A program made the position numbers and the translations under genes. Of a stretch of DNA of 64,000 nucleotides, positions 33,797 to 45,536 are shown piece after piece. The stretch is from Pseudevernia furfuracea (lineage: Eukaryota > Ascomycota > Lecanoromycetes > Lecanorales > Parmeliaceae): NCBI GenBank assembly GCA_022315425.1, contig JAIUPT010000031.1, forward strand, positions 1,116,001 through 1,180,000, in the 5' to 3' direction. The notes under the pieces are model-generated. The model was given only the letters and a program-made list of their open reading frames with translations, ran no database searches and was not told the DNA's origin. Each line of letters opens with the position of its first letter. Within the stretch, counting starts at the first letter, position 1.

Positions 33797-35913
33797 TCAA
33801 GCAACATCACCATCATCCCAACCGTACTCCTTCACAATCTTATCGCCAGCTATAGCCCCAGTCAAATACGCCATCGCCTGCGTATGCGCACTACAGAAAA
33901 ACCCCAGTCAGCAAAAGAACAGCGACCAACTTACCCCGCCTCACCTTGAAAATCGCAGAGGGACGGAAAAAAAAAACCCCGACTCACTTCGGCAGGATCG
34001 GCATCACACTCAGATCCACCACCCGCAGCCCTTGCGTCCCCACGACCCGGAACCCCCGATCCACGCCCGCCCTCTCCTCCCCTTGCCGCCCCATACGCAC
34101 CGTGCCGCACATATGCCACGTCGACCCCGTCCGCTCCCGCCAGTACGACAGGATGTCTTCCTCGCTCCCGCTCTTCGGCCCGTGCAGCATCCCCACCGTA
34201 TCCTGTTGGAACGCCGCGCCGTCGATCACGGCCAGCGTCTCCCTCGTCGCTTCGACCGCCACGCGCCGCCCGAACGGGCTCGAGAAGAACTTGGGGTCGC
34301 AGAGCGGCGGGTCGGCCGGATCGGCGGAGCAAAGGGTCACGGTGCCGGCGTCTTCGCCGTTGAGCACGAAGATGTACACCGTCGCCAGTGGCTGCGCCGT
34401 GCCGGGGGAGACGAGTTGCTCGGGGCTCGCGCCGTTGAGGAGGATCTCGTAGAGGGGCACCGTGGGTTGGGACAGGTGCCGTCGCCGCTCCTCGGGTAGC
34501 GCTTTGAATTCCTCGCTTTGGTAGATGGCGGTGGATTTGAAGAAGCCGGCCGTGTGGATGCAGGAGATTTCGGAGAGGGGGCCGGTGCCGTCGGTGTCCC
34601 ATTGCACGCGGGCGGCGGCTTGCAAGGTGGGCGATTGGTAAAAGGTGTGTCGGTCCGTGGTGTGGGGTGCGCGGATCCACGTGGGTTTGATGTTGTGGTG
34701 GTCTTTGAGGCCGCGGCCTACTGCCGGGAGGTTGAGCCGGACGGGGATGGAGTGTTTTTCTAATTCGGAGGCGGGACCGATGCCGGAGAGAAGGAGTAGT
34801 TTGGGGGTGTTGAGGGCGCCGGCTGAGAGGATTACCTCGGCTCGAGCGAAATTTTTTGCACCCTCCAATGTCTCGATTCCGATGGCCTTGAGTGGTTCGG
34901 CGAGCGAGAACAGTACACGAGCGACGTTCGTGTTGGTTAGGATTTGCAGGTTGGAGGGTGCTTTGAGGAGAAGAGAAGAGGATGTTACGCGGATGCCACG
35001 GTGGGCTGTATTGGGAGAGATGGAGAGGCCGAGTGGATTACCAGAATTAAGATCAGGGTTTAAAGGATACTGTGTAGTGTGTCAGCTGAGTGAAGTGTGA
35101 GAGCGTCCTGTGAAAATTTACTCCAGAAGCAGCCCAGATGTCGGCGAACGACTGATAGCTCTTTTCCCAGATTTTAGGGAAACCGACTTGGACGGGCCTT
35201 TTCGCATCTGAGTCAACTCCATTCTCTTCAAGAGTCTCGTCGCTGAGTGGCAGTATGGGCAGAGAGAGGGTAGTATTTACCCATCGTTTCCGTGATCCTT
35301 CGCTGACGGATTCAGGTACCTTTCAACCCCAGCAGGAACTTCAGGTGGCATCCCATGATATGACTCGAGCTTTTCAATCATGAATTGGCGATATCATTCG
35401 AACAATAAGTCTCCACGAACCTTTCTCAATTTAGCGCTCGCATGCTCCCAATCCCAATCGTTGTCTCCCACCAATCTTGCTATCTCCTCAAAGTCGTCTT
35501 TAGGGCCCCAGGTCCAAAGGCCTTCTGAAACGTCAGTGCGTCAATCAAGTAACAAAGAGGTTTCGTTTACAGAAATTGATGGAACTACTGCCTCCAATCC
35601 CTTTACCGCGATCATACGCCACCGCCGAGCCGTCCAAGTATTCTTGAGGCACGCTCTGGTAGCCCCAATTCTGATCCGGATTGAATCGATGCAGCCATCT
35701 CTCGGCGTCGATAGTGATGGGTTTGGAATCATTGGGGCCGCCGGCTTCGATGAGGAGAACCGAGGGATGCGCAGCGCTACGGGCTAGGCGAGAAGCGAGC
35801 GTGGTGCCTGCCGGGCCAGCTAATTGGTGGTCAGCATGTTTTTAGTGCATGTTGATGCGCAGCTCACCGCCTACAATGATGACGTCGTAGGAATTTAGGG
35901 AGGAAGAAGTCAT
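33797..35913 (-). CDS. GMC-family FAD-dependent oxidoreductase
   Basis: Seven exons (35868-35913, 35571-35819, 35421-35521, 35281-35369, 35122-35197, 33988-35069, 33797-33890) join in phase to 578 residues. The dinucleotide-binding loop GAGPAG (residues 15-20) is created by the first splice. Other landmarks: EAGG, GKGIGGSSSIN, WGPKDDF, HGNDGPVQVGFP across a splice, LSAGALNTPKLLLLSGIGP (GMC signature 2), and near the C-terminus the catalytic STWHMCGTVRMG and LPNAHTQAMAYL. Such enzymes oxidise alcohols, sugars or choline-like substrates with FAD; the substrate is not evident. There is no signal peptide, arguing for an intracellular enzyme. The third acceptor used here is AAG rather than the nearby CAG, because only AAG avoids a stop and restores SINFCLWTWGP. 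No frameshift or stop is needed, so the gene looks intact. Confidence 0.9.
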
Positions 35914-36524
35914 TTTGAAAGCGAAGATCCAAATCGAAAAAAAGAGTCGGAATTGGGCAATGACGTTGTGAAAGCGTTCAACTTAAAGGAAAAGGACGCT
36001 TACGAAGCTGCCGCTTCATGCAGGATCAAGATTCTGCAGGGTCTGTGATTATGCATGTTGATTTAAAGCTTTGGAGGGGAGACGCAGACTCTTTTGGTTA
36101 ATGCCATACTCGGCTGTAAGACGTCGCCGCGGCTCGCTGTCTTCAGCGATGGATAAACGAGACAATGAAATAAGGCAGAGAATACCAAGGTCAGAGTCAC
36201 CGCATAGGACATGTTACGGCTTACACAGGTATGCATCAATCAGCAATATGCGCTGACTAACGAGAAAAAAAACGTACCATGCATGCGAGATTGATGGGTT
36301 TAGCGAGGAGATGATACTGAATATCTTTGAGAAATAGAAACTTGCAATCAATGGAAAGGATGGAGGAGAAGATGTGGGATAGAAGAAGGGCCATTGAGGG
36401 GTCGACGGCGACGAAGGCGAGGCTTTGATATGCTTGGATTGTCTGGATGGTGATGAACTGGCGGCTAACAAGAGAAGCAGAAATAGCAAATATTGAGGGG
36501 AAGATAGCACGTGCACAAGTAGAC
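35914..36524. other. Intergenic
   Basis: No gene supported; separates the GMC gene promoter from the end of the GH76 gene. Confidence 0.5.
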
Positions 36525-37881
36525 TCATCCCTGCTTTTCCGGCACAATCAAAGGAGGCCCAGTCCCATTGACCAATAGCCCCTGAATCGTGTCCAGCGCC
36601 GCCATCTGCTGCCCCAACCCTATCCTGCCATCCCAACCGCCCACATACCACTTGGTTCCACACACACTCGCGTTCATCCCCGAGCACGACAACGCCGCTG
36701 CCTGCGCCGACGGAGTCACTAAATCTAAGACTTGCGTCTTTAGACTCGGCAGCATCTGCGTGGCTGCAACCATCCAGCGCGAAAGATATGCTTTGAAGCT
36801 GAACTGGTCGTTGTTGCATGTGGATGCTTCTTCGCACATGAATTCGAATAAAACGTTCGTGGCGTTAGGGAATGGGGAGAAGAAAATGTGCTGCGCGCCA
36901 GTCAGGATCCCTTGGGCTCGACTCGTCCAGATGGAGGTGCTATTGGCAGAGGAGATGTTGGCGAGGACGGCGGTGCCGAGGAACATGGTTCCGGCGTTGT
37001 ATGACCATTGGTCGTGATCGATTCCTGTGCAATTTATCGTGTCGTCTGTGCCATCATAGACGTAGTAGTTGCTATCCAGCAGCCCAATCCTCGCCATCCA
37101 ATCGTACGTCTTCTCCGCCCAGTCGCTGTAGGTGCTATTGCCCGTGTATCTTGCAAGACGTGCAGCAAGTTGGAAGAAGCCGCCGTTGGCGATGGATGAT
37201 TTGTAGTAGAAGCCAGCGTTGTTGGGGTTGAATTGCCACTGTAGCCCGCCGTTGCAGGTGGATGTGTTCCAGCGCGGGCCGGCCATGTCGTTGAAGACGC
37301 CCTTAGCGAGCTCGATGTAGGTGACGTTGGCGGTGGAGGGGAGAGGGAAGGAGCGCTCGGCGGCTGTCATGGCGGTGAGGCCCCAGAAGACTTGGTCGTC
37401 GTTGCCCTGTAGATGTCTGCCATCAGCACTGTCCTCATGCCCATCTCTTCTCATATCACTCAAGGAATGGGCATACGTACGAGTTGGCGTGCTTCTTCCG
37501 GCATCATAAAATCGTCCGTCGGACTTGCTTGCGCGAGTATAGCTTGCGCGACAACGTCGTTGTAGCTGGTGTCGCGAGTGTAGTGCCAGTACTCTACCAT
37601 TCCGCCCCACATTGCGCCAGCTTCCCACCAATAGTATGGAGCCGAGAGGAGACCAGGCTCTTTTCCGGTTTGGTTTCCGGTGTAATAGGTCATCATGCCA
37701 TAGGCTATCGTGGAGGCGGCGCTGCGGATTGAGTCTAGGAGAGGTAATATTAACGGACTGCTTTGAGAGTCGCAGGATGGTAAGAAGTACTATGGTCGGT
37801 GACATCTAGAAGGATAGCATGAACAGCTGTCGCTCCTGCTATGGCGGCGCAAAGGCTCGCTCCCTTAGTGGAAAAGAGCAT
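36525..37881 (-). CDS. GH76 endo-1,6-alpha-mannanase (Dfg5/Dcw1 type)
   Basis: Exons 37791-37881, 37481-37734 and 36525-37406 give 408 residues. The signal-peptide exon (MLFSTKGASLCAAIAGATAVHA) joins at GTACTT to CCTAG, forming LDVTDHNSIRSAAS; the next intron is GTACGT to CTACAG. Landmarks of GH76 follow: SAPYYWWEAGAMWGGMVEYW, the catalytic aspartate pair in GNDDQVFWGL (about residues 116-120), DQWSYNAG and a C-terminal KWYVGGWDG. Fungal members act at the cell surface, transferring GPI-anchored mannoproteins into the wall glucan. Many N-glycosylation sites are present. The frame ends PEKQG without an obvious GPI-attachment tail, so it may be secreted rather than anchored. Confidence 0.92.
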
Positions 37882-38059
37882 AGTGAGGCAGATGGGGTCT
37901 GCTCGAAGTGCATGTTGCAGAGATCAAGGGCGGATTTTACCATCTTTATAGGAAGCGTCTTTCTTCTGCTGATCTTGTCTTGTGGGAAAGGCGCCATGGG
38001 GTTCCCCCTTGGGGACGGAGGAGTGGAAGTTGGTTTCCGTGGAAGAGTTTCGTGAGAGG

Positions 38060-38853
38060 TCATGTTGTCGGGCCAAGATGACCCTGGCGGAGATTTGATT
38101 GGCCACCTGCCCCAGGTACTCTAAGTACTCCTTCCTTTCTGAGGTAGCACTATATAGTAAGTAAGGTCACGAACCTTCATGAGGACAGGGTAGGCATACA
38201 ACGAGTGAGCCAAACTGCATGACTCCACGTGGGGTATCCACATGGGACAGAAATTTACCAGAGGGTGCAGAGTAGATCTATAAGATTCAATGAGATAGAC
38301 TTGCGACTTAGCATTTGCCAGGTCTTGACATACATACATTGAGTTTGTAGAGCTCCGCTCGAACGCCTTGAGGACCAATGCCGATACCTTGTGAGCCTCG
38401 AACCATGCTTGGTAGAAGTATCTGCTGGATAGAGTCCACTATACCGCAATCGTGCGGGTGAAAGTTAGTAGAGAATCCTGATGTGTCAAGCTTTGCTGCT
38501 TTTCGGTATTGCTCATCCAGGACATCGCGGCCGCCAACACCAAAGGTCGCAGGCTGGCAACGATGAAGAAGACTGTCGAGCATTTGGCGTGAGATGTCGT
38601 CGCGATCAGGAAGAGGAAAGCAAATCTTCGATTGCTGTATACACGAGTCTTCAGAGTCGCATCGGAGAGTGATAGATGGAAGCATGTTCTGCGCAGCGGC
38701 CCCGGGGCTGCCGGTACTGAGGTCCGAAAGAGGTACCGAACCGCCGCAGGCAAACGTAGCAATGGCAGCATGCCCGTTGACCGCAGACGCGAGTTTTTGT
38801 AATAGAGCGGTGTTGCCATTTCGCACTTCGTCGTCGCTTTGATGGTCAGACAT
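38060..38853 (-). pseudogene. 2OG-Fe(II) oxygenase-like gene, 3' truncated
   Basis: Exons 38338-38853, 38175-38277 and 38060-38106 (last exon tentative) give 221 residues. The protein matches the N-terminal part of a large fungal family related to prolyl 4-hydroxylases: DVLDEQYRKAAKLD, STNFHPHDCGI, ELYKLNIYSAPSGKF across a splice, and SHVDTPR carrying the first His-x-Asp iron ligands, then MQFGSLVVCLPCPHEG. After that the similarity stops: the remaining codons (GGQSNLRQGHLG) run quickly into TGA, and the distal His and Arg that complete the active site are absent. The family is several times longer as I know it. The next gene (GH76) starts 179 bases downstream, leaving no room for the missing part. 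It cannot encode a working oxygenase. Confidence 0.7.
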
Positions 38854-39325
38854 TATGCTCAGCGGAGATCTTGATTAATTACAACACGAGATCCAGGTTC
38901 GGGGGAACGCGAAGAAAGTGCGAAGTCAGGTGCCTTTAAGCTCACGAGACAAGGGCACTGATAGGCAGAAGTCCTCCGGAGCTGCATGAGCGTCAGGCAG
39001 CCGAATACTTTTTCCTGACCCCTTGCATGTTTGGGTCGAATCGACAAACCAAGTGTCAGTGTCTGCATCCAGTTAGCAAGTTGACCTTCCGAAAAGCCGT
39101 GAAATGATGGTTCCGCCTAAATCTGAAGATCGGGAGTTTTTTTTTCTTCAATATTCGGTTCATGTGCTGTCATGTTTGATGACATTTCAAGAAACGTTAC
39201 ACCAGCGGAATGTCTGTTTGCTCTAATTTGAAAAGCATAAGTTAGTACATAGGCATGACTTCCCAAAGTGATACCCTAACTCCATGTGATCGAAAAACCC
39301 TCTCTGAATACCCTCGAATATCGCA
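38854..39325. other. Divergent intergenic region
   Basis: 472 bases between two divergent genes; a T9 run near 39137. No gene. Confidence 0.5.
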
Positions 39326-40369
39326 ATGCCACGACAACTGATAAGCCAAAAATACTACAACCACCTTGAGCGAGTGGAATGGCCAGAAGATTTACTAGGT
39401 CCAAATTGGTGGAGACCTAAGCACCAGCTTATATGGGACTTGTCAAAAGAACTTCAACAGACGGTAGGTCGTGTCACGGCATCAGGCATTCGGTTCTACC
39501 AGAAAGTCAAGCACCTCCCAGCACCGTGTATACCCGGAGACAATACTGATCCAGATACTATCCATGCCCTGCTATTTGCGCTAAATCGTCAGGACGAGCT
39601 TGAGACATTGATCAAAGCCTCCAACGAACATCAGAACGAAGCACTCAAGGAATGGCTACAGGACCGCAAGAAATCACACGTCAAGTCGATGCAAGCAGTT
39701 GTGGTCGCTGAAGAGGGCGAAATGTACGATTTGGCGAATAAACAAGCCTGGGAAGTGAAGATGACGAAGGGACAAGTTGACCATTTGAGGTTCATCTTCC
39801 GTACCGTAATGGCCAGAATTGATATTGCCCCGGCGGCGGCGGGAGAATGGGATGCCGGAAAAGTTCAGCCAATCTGCAAAGAAGCCACGGTACAGGTTGA
39901 CAAAGCTTCGGATATCGTCTTTCCAGGTTCACCGCCTGTCTCGTTCTGGAAAGATGATGCACTGATGGAAAACTCGGATTTGAAGATACGCCAAGCAGCA
40001 ATGGCATTGTACCATCAAGGCCGAGTCTTGAGTGCATGTTGGGCCCGTTTAGGGGGCATTACTCCTTCGGCTGTGATGGAAGTTGCCATACGAGCTATGC
40101 ACCTCACAATGCGTAGCATCGATTTAGTATGGATTAGGAGACAACAAGATTTGCCCAAAGAAGAGGAGGAGAGGCTTCTCGCCTGGCTTCGTGAAAGGAA
40201 AACTCTCACCGTTGAGCTTCGGTTCGCGTTGATAGCGTATCATCTTCCAACCAAATTGTACGATCGCAAGATCAAGATTGATTATTCTGGCGCAATTTTT
40301 GAGAAGAAAAAGGACGGCGGGTATGTGGAGTGGGGAGGATTGGAGTTCGGACCAAGTGGGACCCTTTAG
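39326..40369 (+). CDS. Hypothetical protein, 347 residues
   Basis: One uninterrupted frame from an ATG at 39326. No signal peptide, membrane segment or domain I recognise. The sequence is rich in Trp, Lys and Glu with long amphipathic helices (for example near residues 90-130 and 250-300, EEEERLLAWLRERK), suggesting a soluble, mostly helical protein. The length of the open frame and its even composition support a real gene. It is convergent with the next gene, with only 97 bases between stop codons. Confidence 0.65.
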   Translation: MPRQLISQKYYNHLERVEWPEDLLGPNWWRPKHQLIWDLSKELQQTVGRVTASGIRFYQKVKHLPAPCIPGDNTDPDTIHALLFALNRQDELETLIKASNEHQNEALKEWLQDRKKSHVKSMQAVVVAEEGEMYDLANKQAWEVKMTKGQVDHLRFIFRTVMARIDIAPAAAGEWDAGKVQPICKEATVQVDKASDIVFPGSPPVSFWKDDALMENSDLKIRQAAMALYHQGRVLSACWARLGGITPSAVMEVAIRAMHLTMRSIDLVWIRRQQDLPKEEEERLLAWLRERKTLTVELRFALIAYHLPTKLYDRKIKIDYSGAIFEKKKDGGYVEWGGLEFGPSGTL

Positions 40370-40466
40370 CGAGCGGGCGAACGAAGTGCATGGCATGATG
40401 AACGGCAATCACACCTTGACAAAGAAAGATAATCCATCCAAATAAGCCCAGGAACCCCAGGTTTCC

Positions 40467-41438
40467 TTATCTTCCCCTTTTCCAAAATCTTTCTAAGTCC
40501 CCCTGCCTAATTTCATTTGCCCAATGATGACAAGTCTGATGCATGACTGGACTCACATCTTTCGCGTCCTCATCCTCCCCGTCATCGAAGACCTCCTTGA
40601 TACCCATGCTCACATACTTCTTCAACAACATCCTTCTCCACCTCCCCGTTTCCCCTACGCATTTCCCCCATCGACTGATCTGCCTCTCATCATCTTCACA
40701 CCGTCGACCCATGTAGAAGCGGCAGTACCATTGAAACCATCCTCTCACATCATATGTGTGATTGATCCACCCAGCGGCTTCCCATTCTTCTATGCTTTGG
40801 CCGGAGGAAACTTTATATTTGTTGATCTCGGTATTGTAGGTGGGGGAGGTAAGGAATCGGGAAACATCGAGGCCAGCGTACCACGTGGATGGCAGCTCTG
40901 TGTAGTCATCGCTTATTGTGGTGCCGAGTCTTCGGGAGTAGAGAGGTCGAAAGTAGGAGCCTCCAAAACAGCCTTCTCGTATCATCTCTTCCGGTGACTT
41001 GTTGGGCGTGAAAGACGGCTGGTCTTCAAAATGGAAGGTAGACTCTTGGTCTCGGGTTGGAGGGGATGCTGTGGGCTCCCATGCTGTCCAGCCGGCGCGT
41101 ATGCTCTCCATGTCCTTAGCCGGTACCAGAGCCACTGCTTCTTGTTTGATTATGGACTCCTTCCCCTTCTTCGGGGCTACCTGTGGGCCTTTCTTGCGAG
41201 GCGGTCTCTCTTCTTCGTAATCATCTTCCAAGACGTAGGAGTGCCTGGCAGGCGTTGAGGCTATGCGCGCGGAGGATCGTGAGGGTGGAAGTGGATGGTC
41301 AAGCTTTCGCTTCTTTGGTGGCGGTCTCTTTGCGACATCACGAGAGCTAGCTGAGGGAGTGAGGTAGATGCCGAGTTGCCTCAGCTGCTCTTGGTTCCGT
41401 GTGATGCTCTCTTTTCTCTGTAACTCGATGTTATTCAT
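40467..41438 (-). CDS. Conserved fungal protein of unknown function, 323 residues
   Basis: An intronless frame from ATG 41438. The N-terminal 130 residues are basic and Pro/Ser-rich with candidate nuclear-localisation patches (PPPKKRKLDHP and PPRKKGPQVAPKKGK). The C-terminal half is Trp- and Tyr-rich: EEWEAAGWINHTYDVRGWF, YCRFYMGRRCEDDERQ and GETGRWRRMLLKKY, followed by FDDGEDEDAKDVSP and a CHHWA segment. I recall this C-terminal pattern in many ascomycete proteins annotated only as hypothetical. Nuclear location is inferred from the basic patches. Confidence 0.78.
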   Translation of the reverse strand: MNNIELQRKESITRNQEQLRQLGIYLTPSASSRDVAKRPPPKKRKLDHPLPPSRSSARIASTPARHSYVLEDDYEEERPPRKKGPQVAPKKGKESIIKQEAVALVPAKDMESIRAGWTAWEPTASPPTRDQESTFHFEDQPSFTPNKSPEEMIREGCFGGSYFRPLYSRRLGTTISDDYTELPSTWYAGLDVSRFLTSPTYNTEINKYKVSSGQSIEEWEAAGWINHTYDVRGWFQWYCRFYMGRRCEDDERQISRWGKCVGETGRWRRMLLKKYVSMGIKEVFDDGEDEDAKDVSPVMHQTCHHWANEIRQGDLERFWKRGR

Positions 41439-41879
41439 GATTGTTTCCTGTCGGAAGACGTCCTCTGATCAAACCCGGCAGTACTCTATATAACAAACCG
41501 CGACTCGATTTACGCGTGGAGTCAGAAAGGGAAGGCGTAGCGACTTGGCGCCAAGGGTCTAGCCTTGTAAGTACGGGTCACGGAAGGTCTCCGTTGGCTC
41601 TTGTCCAAATCATAAGATAAACATGGTTACTGCTCCTAGAGACTGTGAGTAGTCGCTGACAGCGACTTCTCTGTCTTCAGGAGGCTAGCTCAACGAAAGA
41701 GCGGTCCATCGACGCACGATCGTCAGTTGAGCCTGAGGCCACAATCTACGAGCACTATAATGGACTCCCTCAGCCTTCCACGTCTCAACAGGCTGGGTCA
41801 AGGGAGTTAACAGCCTTCGTCACCTACCAGTCTCCACTATTGTATTTGTTGCAGTGACGTCTTTGAGAAGACATCATAC
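41439..41879. other. Intergenic
   Basis: No gene seen. It holds the promoter of the 41438 gene and perhaps eroded 5' sequence of the HET pseudogene. Confidence 0.45.
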
Positions 41880-42940
41880 ATTCCGTATCCTCCGACAGTC
41901 TTCACAGAAGAGGGAGGTATCAAAAACTGTTCAGGAAAGGAAAGCTTGAGTCACTGCTGGGGACCTAAGGATCTGAGTTATAAGCTCGAGTTGATGAACG
42001 AAAGATAATTTCCTGGGCAGATACCATGGCTTGAGATGCCACAGACGTTCAAAGATGCTATCATTTTGGCTAGAAGACTACGTGCCGATTTTGACATTGA
42101 GTATATCTAGATTGATGCTCTTGGTATCCTTCAAGATTCGAAACAAGATTGGCAACAGGAGTCCAGTACGATGGGGACGATATATAAAAATTCCTTTTGC
42201 AACCTTGCGGCTTGCGTTGGGGAAAGTAGTCACCATGGTCTTTGCCCTCATCGCAACTCGCTGATGTTGCATAATTGGGTGATCAAAGGTGGCCCTCAAA
42301 GCTCGAAGTTACTCCAAAAAACCTTTGCTGTCAACCAGACAAACGAATGGAAAAACGAAGTCGAGTTATCCAACCTGTGGAGCCGAGCGTGGGTTTAGCG
42401 GGTATTATACTTTGCCTCGCAGAGATTGTTTTGGAATTGTGCCTCTCTTTCTGTGCGAAAGAAGCTTGTCCTAACGAATGATTGAAGTTAAATGCATACG
42501 CATTCAGACGCCTTAGCAATCCTCCACATGCTTGGCAAATCAACTTCGATAAAAAACCCCGCCAGAACTCGCTTCTGCGCCTACTTGGTCTTGGGCTTCG
42601 GTCGAAGGCGAAATTGAATACAGCTATGGTATCATTGAAACGGCTGCAAGTATGGGCAAATTTCGTTGCCATAAAGGTGACTTATGTCTCAGAAGATCCA
42701 TTCGGACTGGGTAAGCCCGGTGTAGTGCATGGGAGAGCCCCTTTCCGGAAACATACACTACGGCTTTGGAAGTTTGTGGGGGCGGAAGACCGCTTCATTC
42801 GCGGGTTCGATATACCGTTGTCTACGAAGGAATCACGCACAGTGTATTACACGTGCTTCCTGACAACTAGCTTCAAAGTTAATAGGACTGATGATGTAGA
42901 TGTTGAAGATGACGTCTGGTCTGGTCAAGGGACGAAATAA
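41880..42940 (+). pseudogene. HET-domain (heterokaryon incompatibility) gene, multiply disrupted
   Basis: One frame shows HET core motifs in order: SLSHCWGP (about 41950), LEMPQTFKDAIILARRL, EYI-stop-IDALGILQDSK, WQQESSTMGTIYKNSFCNLA and LWSRAWV, then RVLYFASQRLFW. In-frame stops are TAA 42006-42008, TAG 42108-42110 (where Trp is invariant in HET, YIWID) and TAG 42396-42398; the segment between AWV and RVLYFA is missing. A C-terminal part in another frame (about 42640-42860) has VSEDPFGLGKPG and LWKFVGAEDRF. HET proteins govern non-self recognition and cell death; this one is dead. Confidence 0.88.
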
Positions 42941-43986
42941 TTGCTGATCAAAAGGGAGATGAAGATAAAAAGCAAGCCCAGTCTTATAGAATGGCAGGAC
43001 TCATACTGGAGAAAGTCCCCGCAATGCGTGGCTGATATCAACGGTGTGGCATCTTCCGCCAAGACAACAAGGGCAAGCAATCGAGATTTTTACTAAAGGC
43101 AAAGTCGCCGGTACTCATGAATCAGAATATGCAGAAAAGCACAAAGATAGCTACTACACTATCTCATCATGCGAACCTACGCGTTCAATATGGAGATGAC
43201 AGGGTGCATAAGTCTGGTTCTCTTACAGTGTCTTAGGAAGAAGTGGTGAAAGCTTGCAACATAGCTGGTTATAAGTTATCTGGAAAATGAAACACGAACT
43301 TGCCGACGCGCGTATGACATAAGAGATCGACATTCAGCATACCTGCCGCAATGACAGCCATGATGTTTGGCAAGCAAGACCCTACTCTCGGAAGCAGCCT
43401 TGTAGTAAGGAAGCCTGAAATCATAATAGGTACTGTACCTTCCAAGAAGGATCACCTGAAACGAGCTGAGGCTAGGAAGCGCATTACCCTTCAAGCAGCA
43501 CGTCATCCGAGGCACCAAGTGTTGGCGCACGAGTCTTGGCGTTCAGGACCATTTGGTGCTGTACTTTATCACATCTCACAGCTTACACTATCGCTAATTC
43601 TACTTGAGAAAGTGTGAAATCTTGGAGTTATGGGTCTATTGGTTATCGGGTGACTGACTCGCTCTCGTATAAGGTAGGCAATGTCCAAGGGTTCTCGGGT
43701 TCAGCGGCGGAGCTGTCAGCAATCTCCACTCCGCATACAGTCATCCTGCAGCGCGGATCCCATAGCCCAAACCGAAGTGCGATTTTCCTGGGGCCAGTCG
43801 TAATTTCTGATCTCCGTTCAGCTCTTCCCTTCAAGAGGCGTCCTAATCACTTCGAAATTCTGCCAAAGGAGGCTCACTCGCTATACTCTTTCAAATCAAT
43901 TGGGTTTTACTTGCAACAAGATCATTGGTGCTAGTCTGAAGTTCATTGAGCCGCCAATATCCGTTATCTTGTCTTGTCGAAAAGTT
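42941..43986. other. Intergenic or decayed sequence
   Basis: Short frames on both strands without recognisable content. Confidence 0.45.
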
Positions 43987-45536
43987 ATGGCCTGGTCTGA
44001 CAAGGTCTCAGCTCCAGTAATAATTGTGCCAAGCTTCAGCGCATCTTCTGCTTTTATAGCAATACAATCCATCTCCATTGCTGTCGGGAGCCTTCTGGTT
44101 CTGGCAAGAGTTTACGTAAGATCTAACATCGTTAAGAAGATCGGTCTAGATGACTTCTTCATCGTCATCGGTCTGGTAAATAAGCATCTCAATCAATAAA
44201 GGGTTGAAACACTAATCCGTTCCAGATACTCGCTTTGGTCGTTTGCACGATGACCAGCCTTACGGTTTATCATCGCCGCCAGTATTCGTCCCAACTCTCT
44301 CAAGGTCAAACACTCGCCGCTTTCGACGCCCAGACTAAAGCTCTCAAATATTGTACTATTGCTACTTCAGTCGGCATCTTTTCTGGGTTGTGTACGAGAC
44401 TATCCATATGTCTCTTCCTTCTACGCATTTTTCGATCGGTAAGAGAATGGAGGCTGAGTCTTTATGCCATTATGGCATTCACTGTGGCCGCGGCTGTACC
44501 TCCTATTGTCACTTTCATTGCGCAGTGTCAGCCAATTCAGAAACAGTGGGATCCGTTTCTTCCAGGGAAATGCTGGTCATCACTCATCGTGGTTCGGACT
44601 AACTACTTCGGTGGGGGTAAGTCTCCATACGAGTTCTTTCTACATCAATCGCAACCGCTGACACTTTGCCAGCGGTGTCAGCGCTGTGCGACTGGACACT
44701 CGCAACTCTCCCAACGGTCTTCTTGTGGAATATCCAGATGAGAACTAAAGTCAAGATCGGGATATGCGTCCTGATGGGAATGGGCTACTTGTAAGGTTTT
44801 CGCTGCACCTGACGCATGATGTTTCTGACTACATTGCGAGAAAACAGTACTGGCATCTGCGCTATTGCCAGGACGGTAGGCTTCACCGATGTCGCTGCTT
44901 CAGCTAGCCATGGTGAGTACACAAGACGGCAGCGACCCAACATTGTCCCAGTAGGTTTTTCTGGACAGACTGATGAGTACTTAGAAGCCACTCAAGTTGG
45001 ATCTGTCATATGGGCTGCGTAAGTACACCCGTTGTCGCCGTCCATCTCCAAATCTTTCCCGCCCTCACACCTTCCACACTCCTCCTTCAACGGCAATTAA
45101 ATGATCCTACAGTCTCGAAATCAACGTCGGCATCATAGCCGCTTCGATCCCAACTCTCAAACCCCTCTTCAACCCTTCACATCCTTCCTGCTTCCGATTT
45201 CTGCGATCTCGCAAAGCAGCCGACATTGTTGAACCGGATGATGGAAAAGCCCACCGCCAGAAGCTCAAACACAAAATTGTACCAAACTCGCTGCCATTCT
45301 TTTTCTCCTACAACCTGAACGCGAGTGGGGACTATGGAACAAGTAAACCAGAACAGAGCGATGACTCATCTGACGTTTCAATTTTGGCGAGACTTGAGAA
45401 TGTAAGCGGTGCGATGGCCGTCACGGCGATGCGGAACGAAATCGTTTTTGAGCAGGCTGGCGATGATAGTGGCTTCTTGCACCTGGGAGTGAACCTGCCT
45501 GAGAGGCAACAAGCGAGGTCAGACGGGGCGTTTTAG
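43987..45536 (+). CDS. SAT4-family (fungal rhodopsin-domain) integral membrane protein
   Basis: Six exons (43987-44175, 44226-44616, 44673-44790, 44848-44912, 44985-45018, 45113-45536) join in phase to 406 residues. The start is the first in-frame ATG before the first membrane segment. Seven hydrophobic segments follow, with family landmarks LLVLARVYVRSNIVKKIGLDD in the first loop, LSICLFLLRIF, IAQCQPIQKQWDP, the CDWTLATLPTVFLWNIQM block and VIWAALEINVGIIAASIPTLK in the last helix. A polar tail of about 100 residues follows. These are the features of the fungal-specific rhodopsin-domain family (SAT4/PTH11-like relatives), plasma-membrane proteins of mostly unknown role; some act as receptors. 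No CFEM domain is present. All splice sites are canonical; the gene looks intact although flanked by decayed sequence. Confidence 0.88.

Noticed and set aside
33931..34680. Alternative frame inside the GMC gene
   Set aside because: Low-complexity Arg/Gly/Pro sequence overlapping the well-supported GMC exon in another frame.
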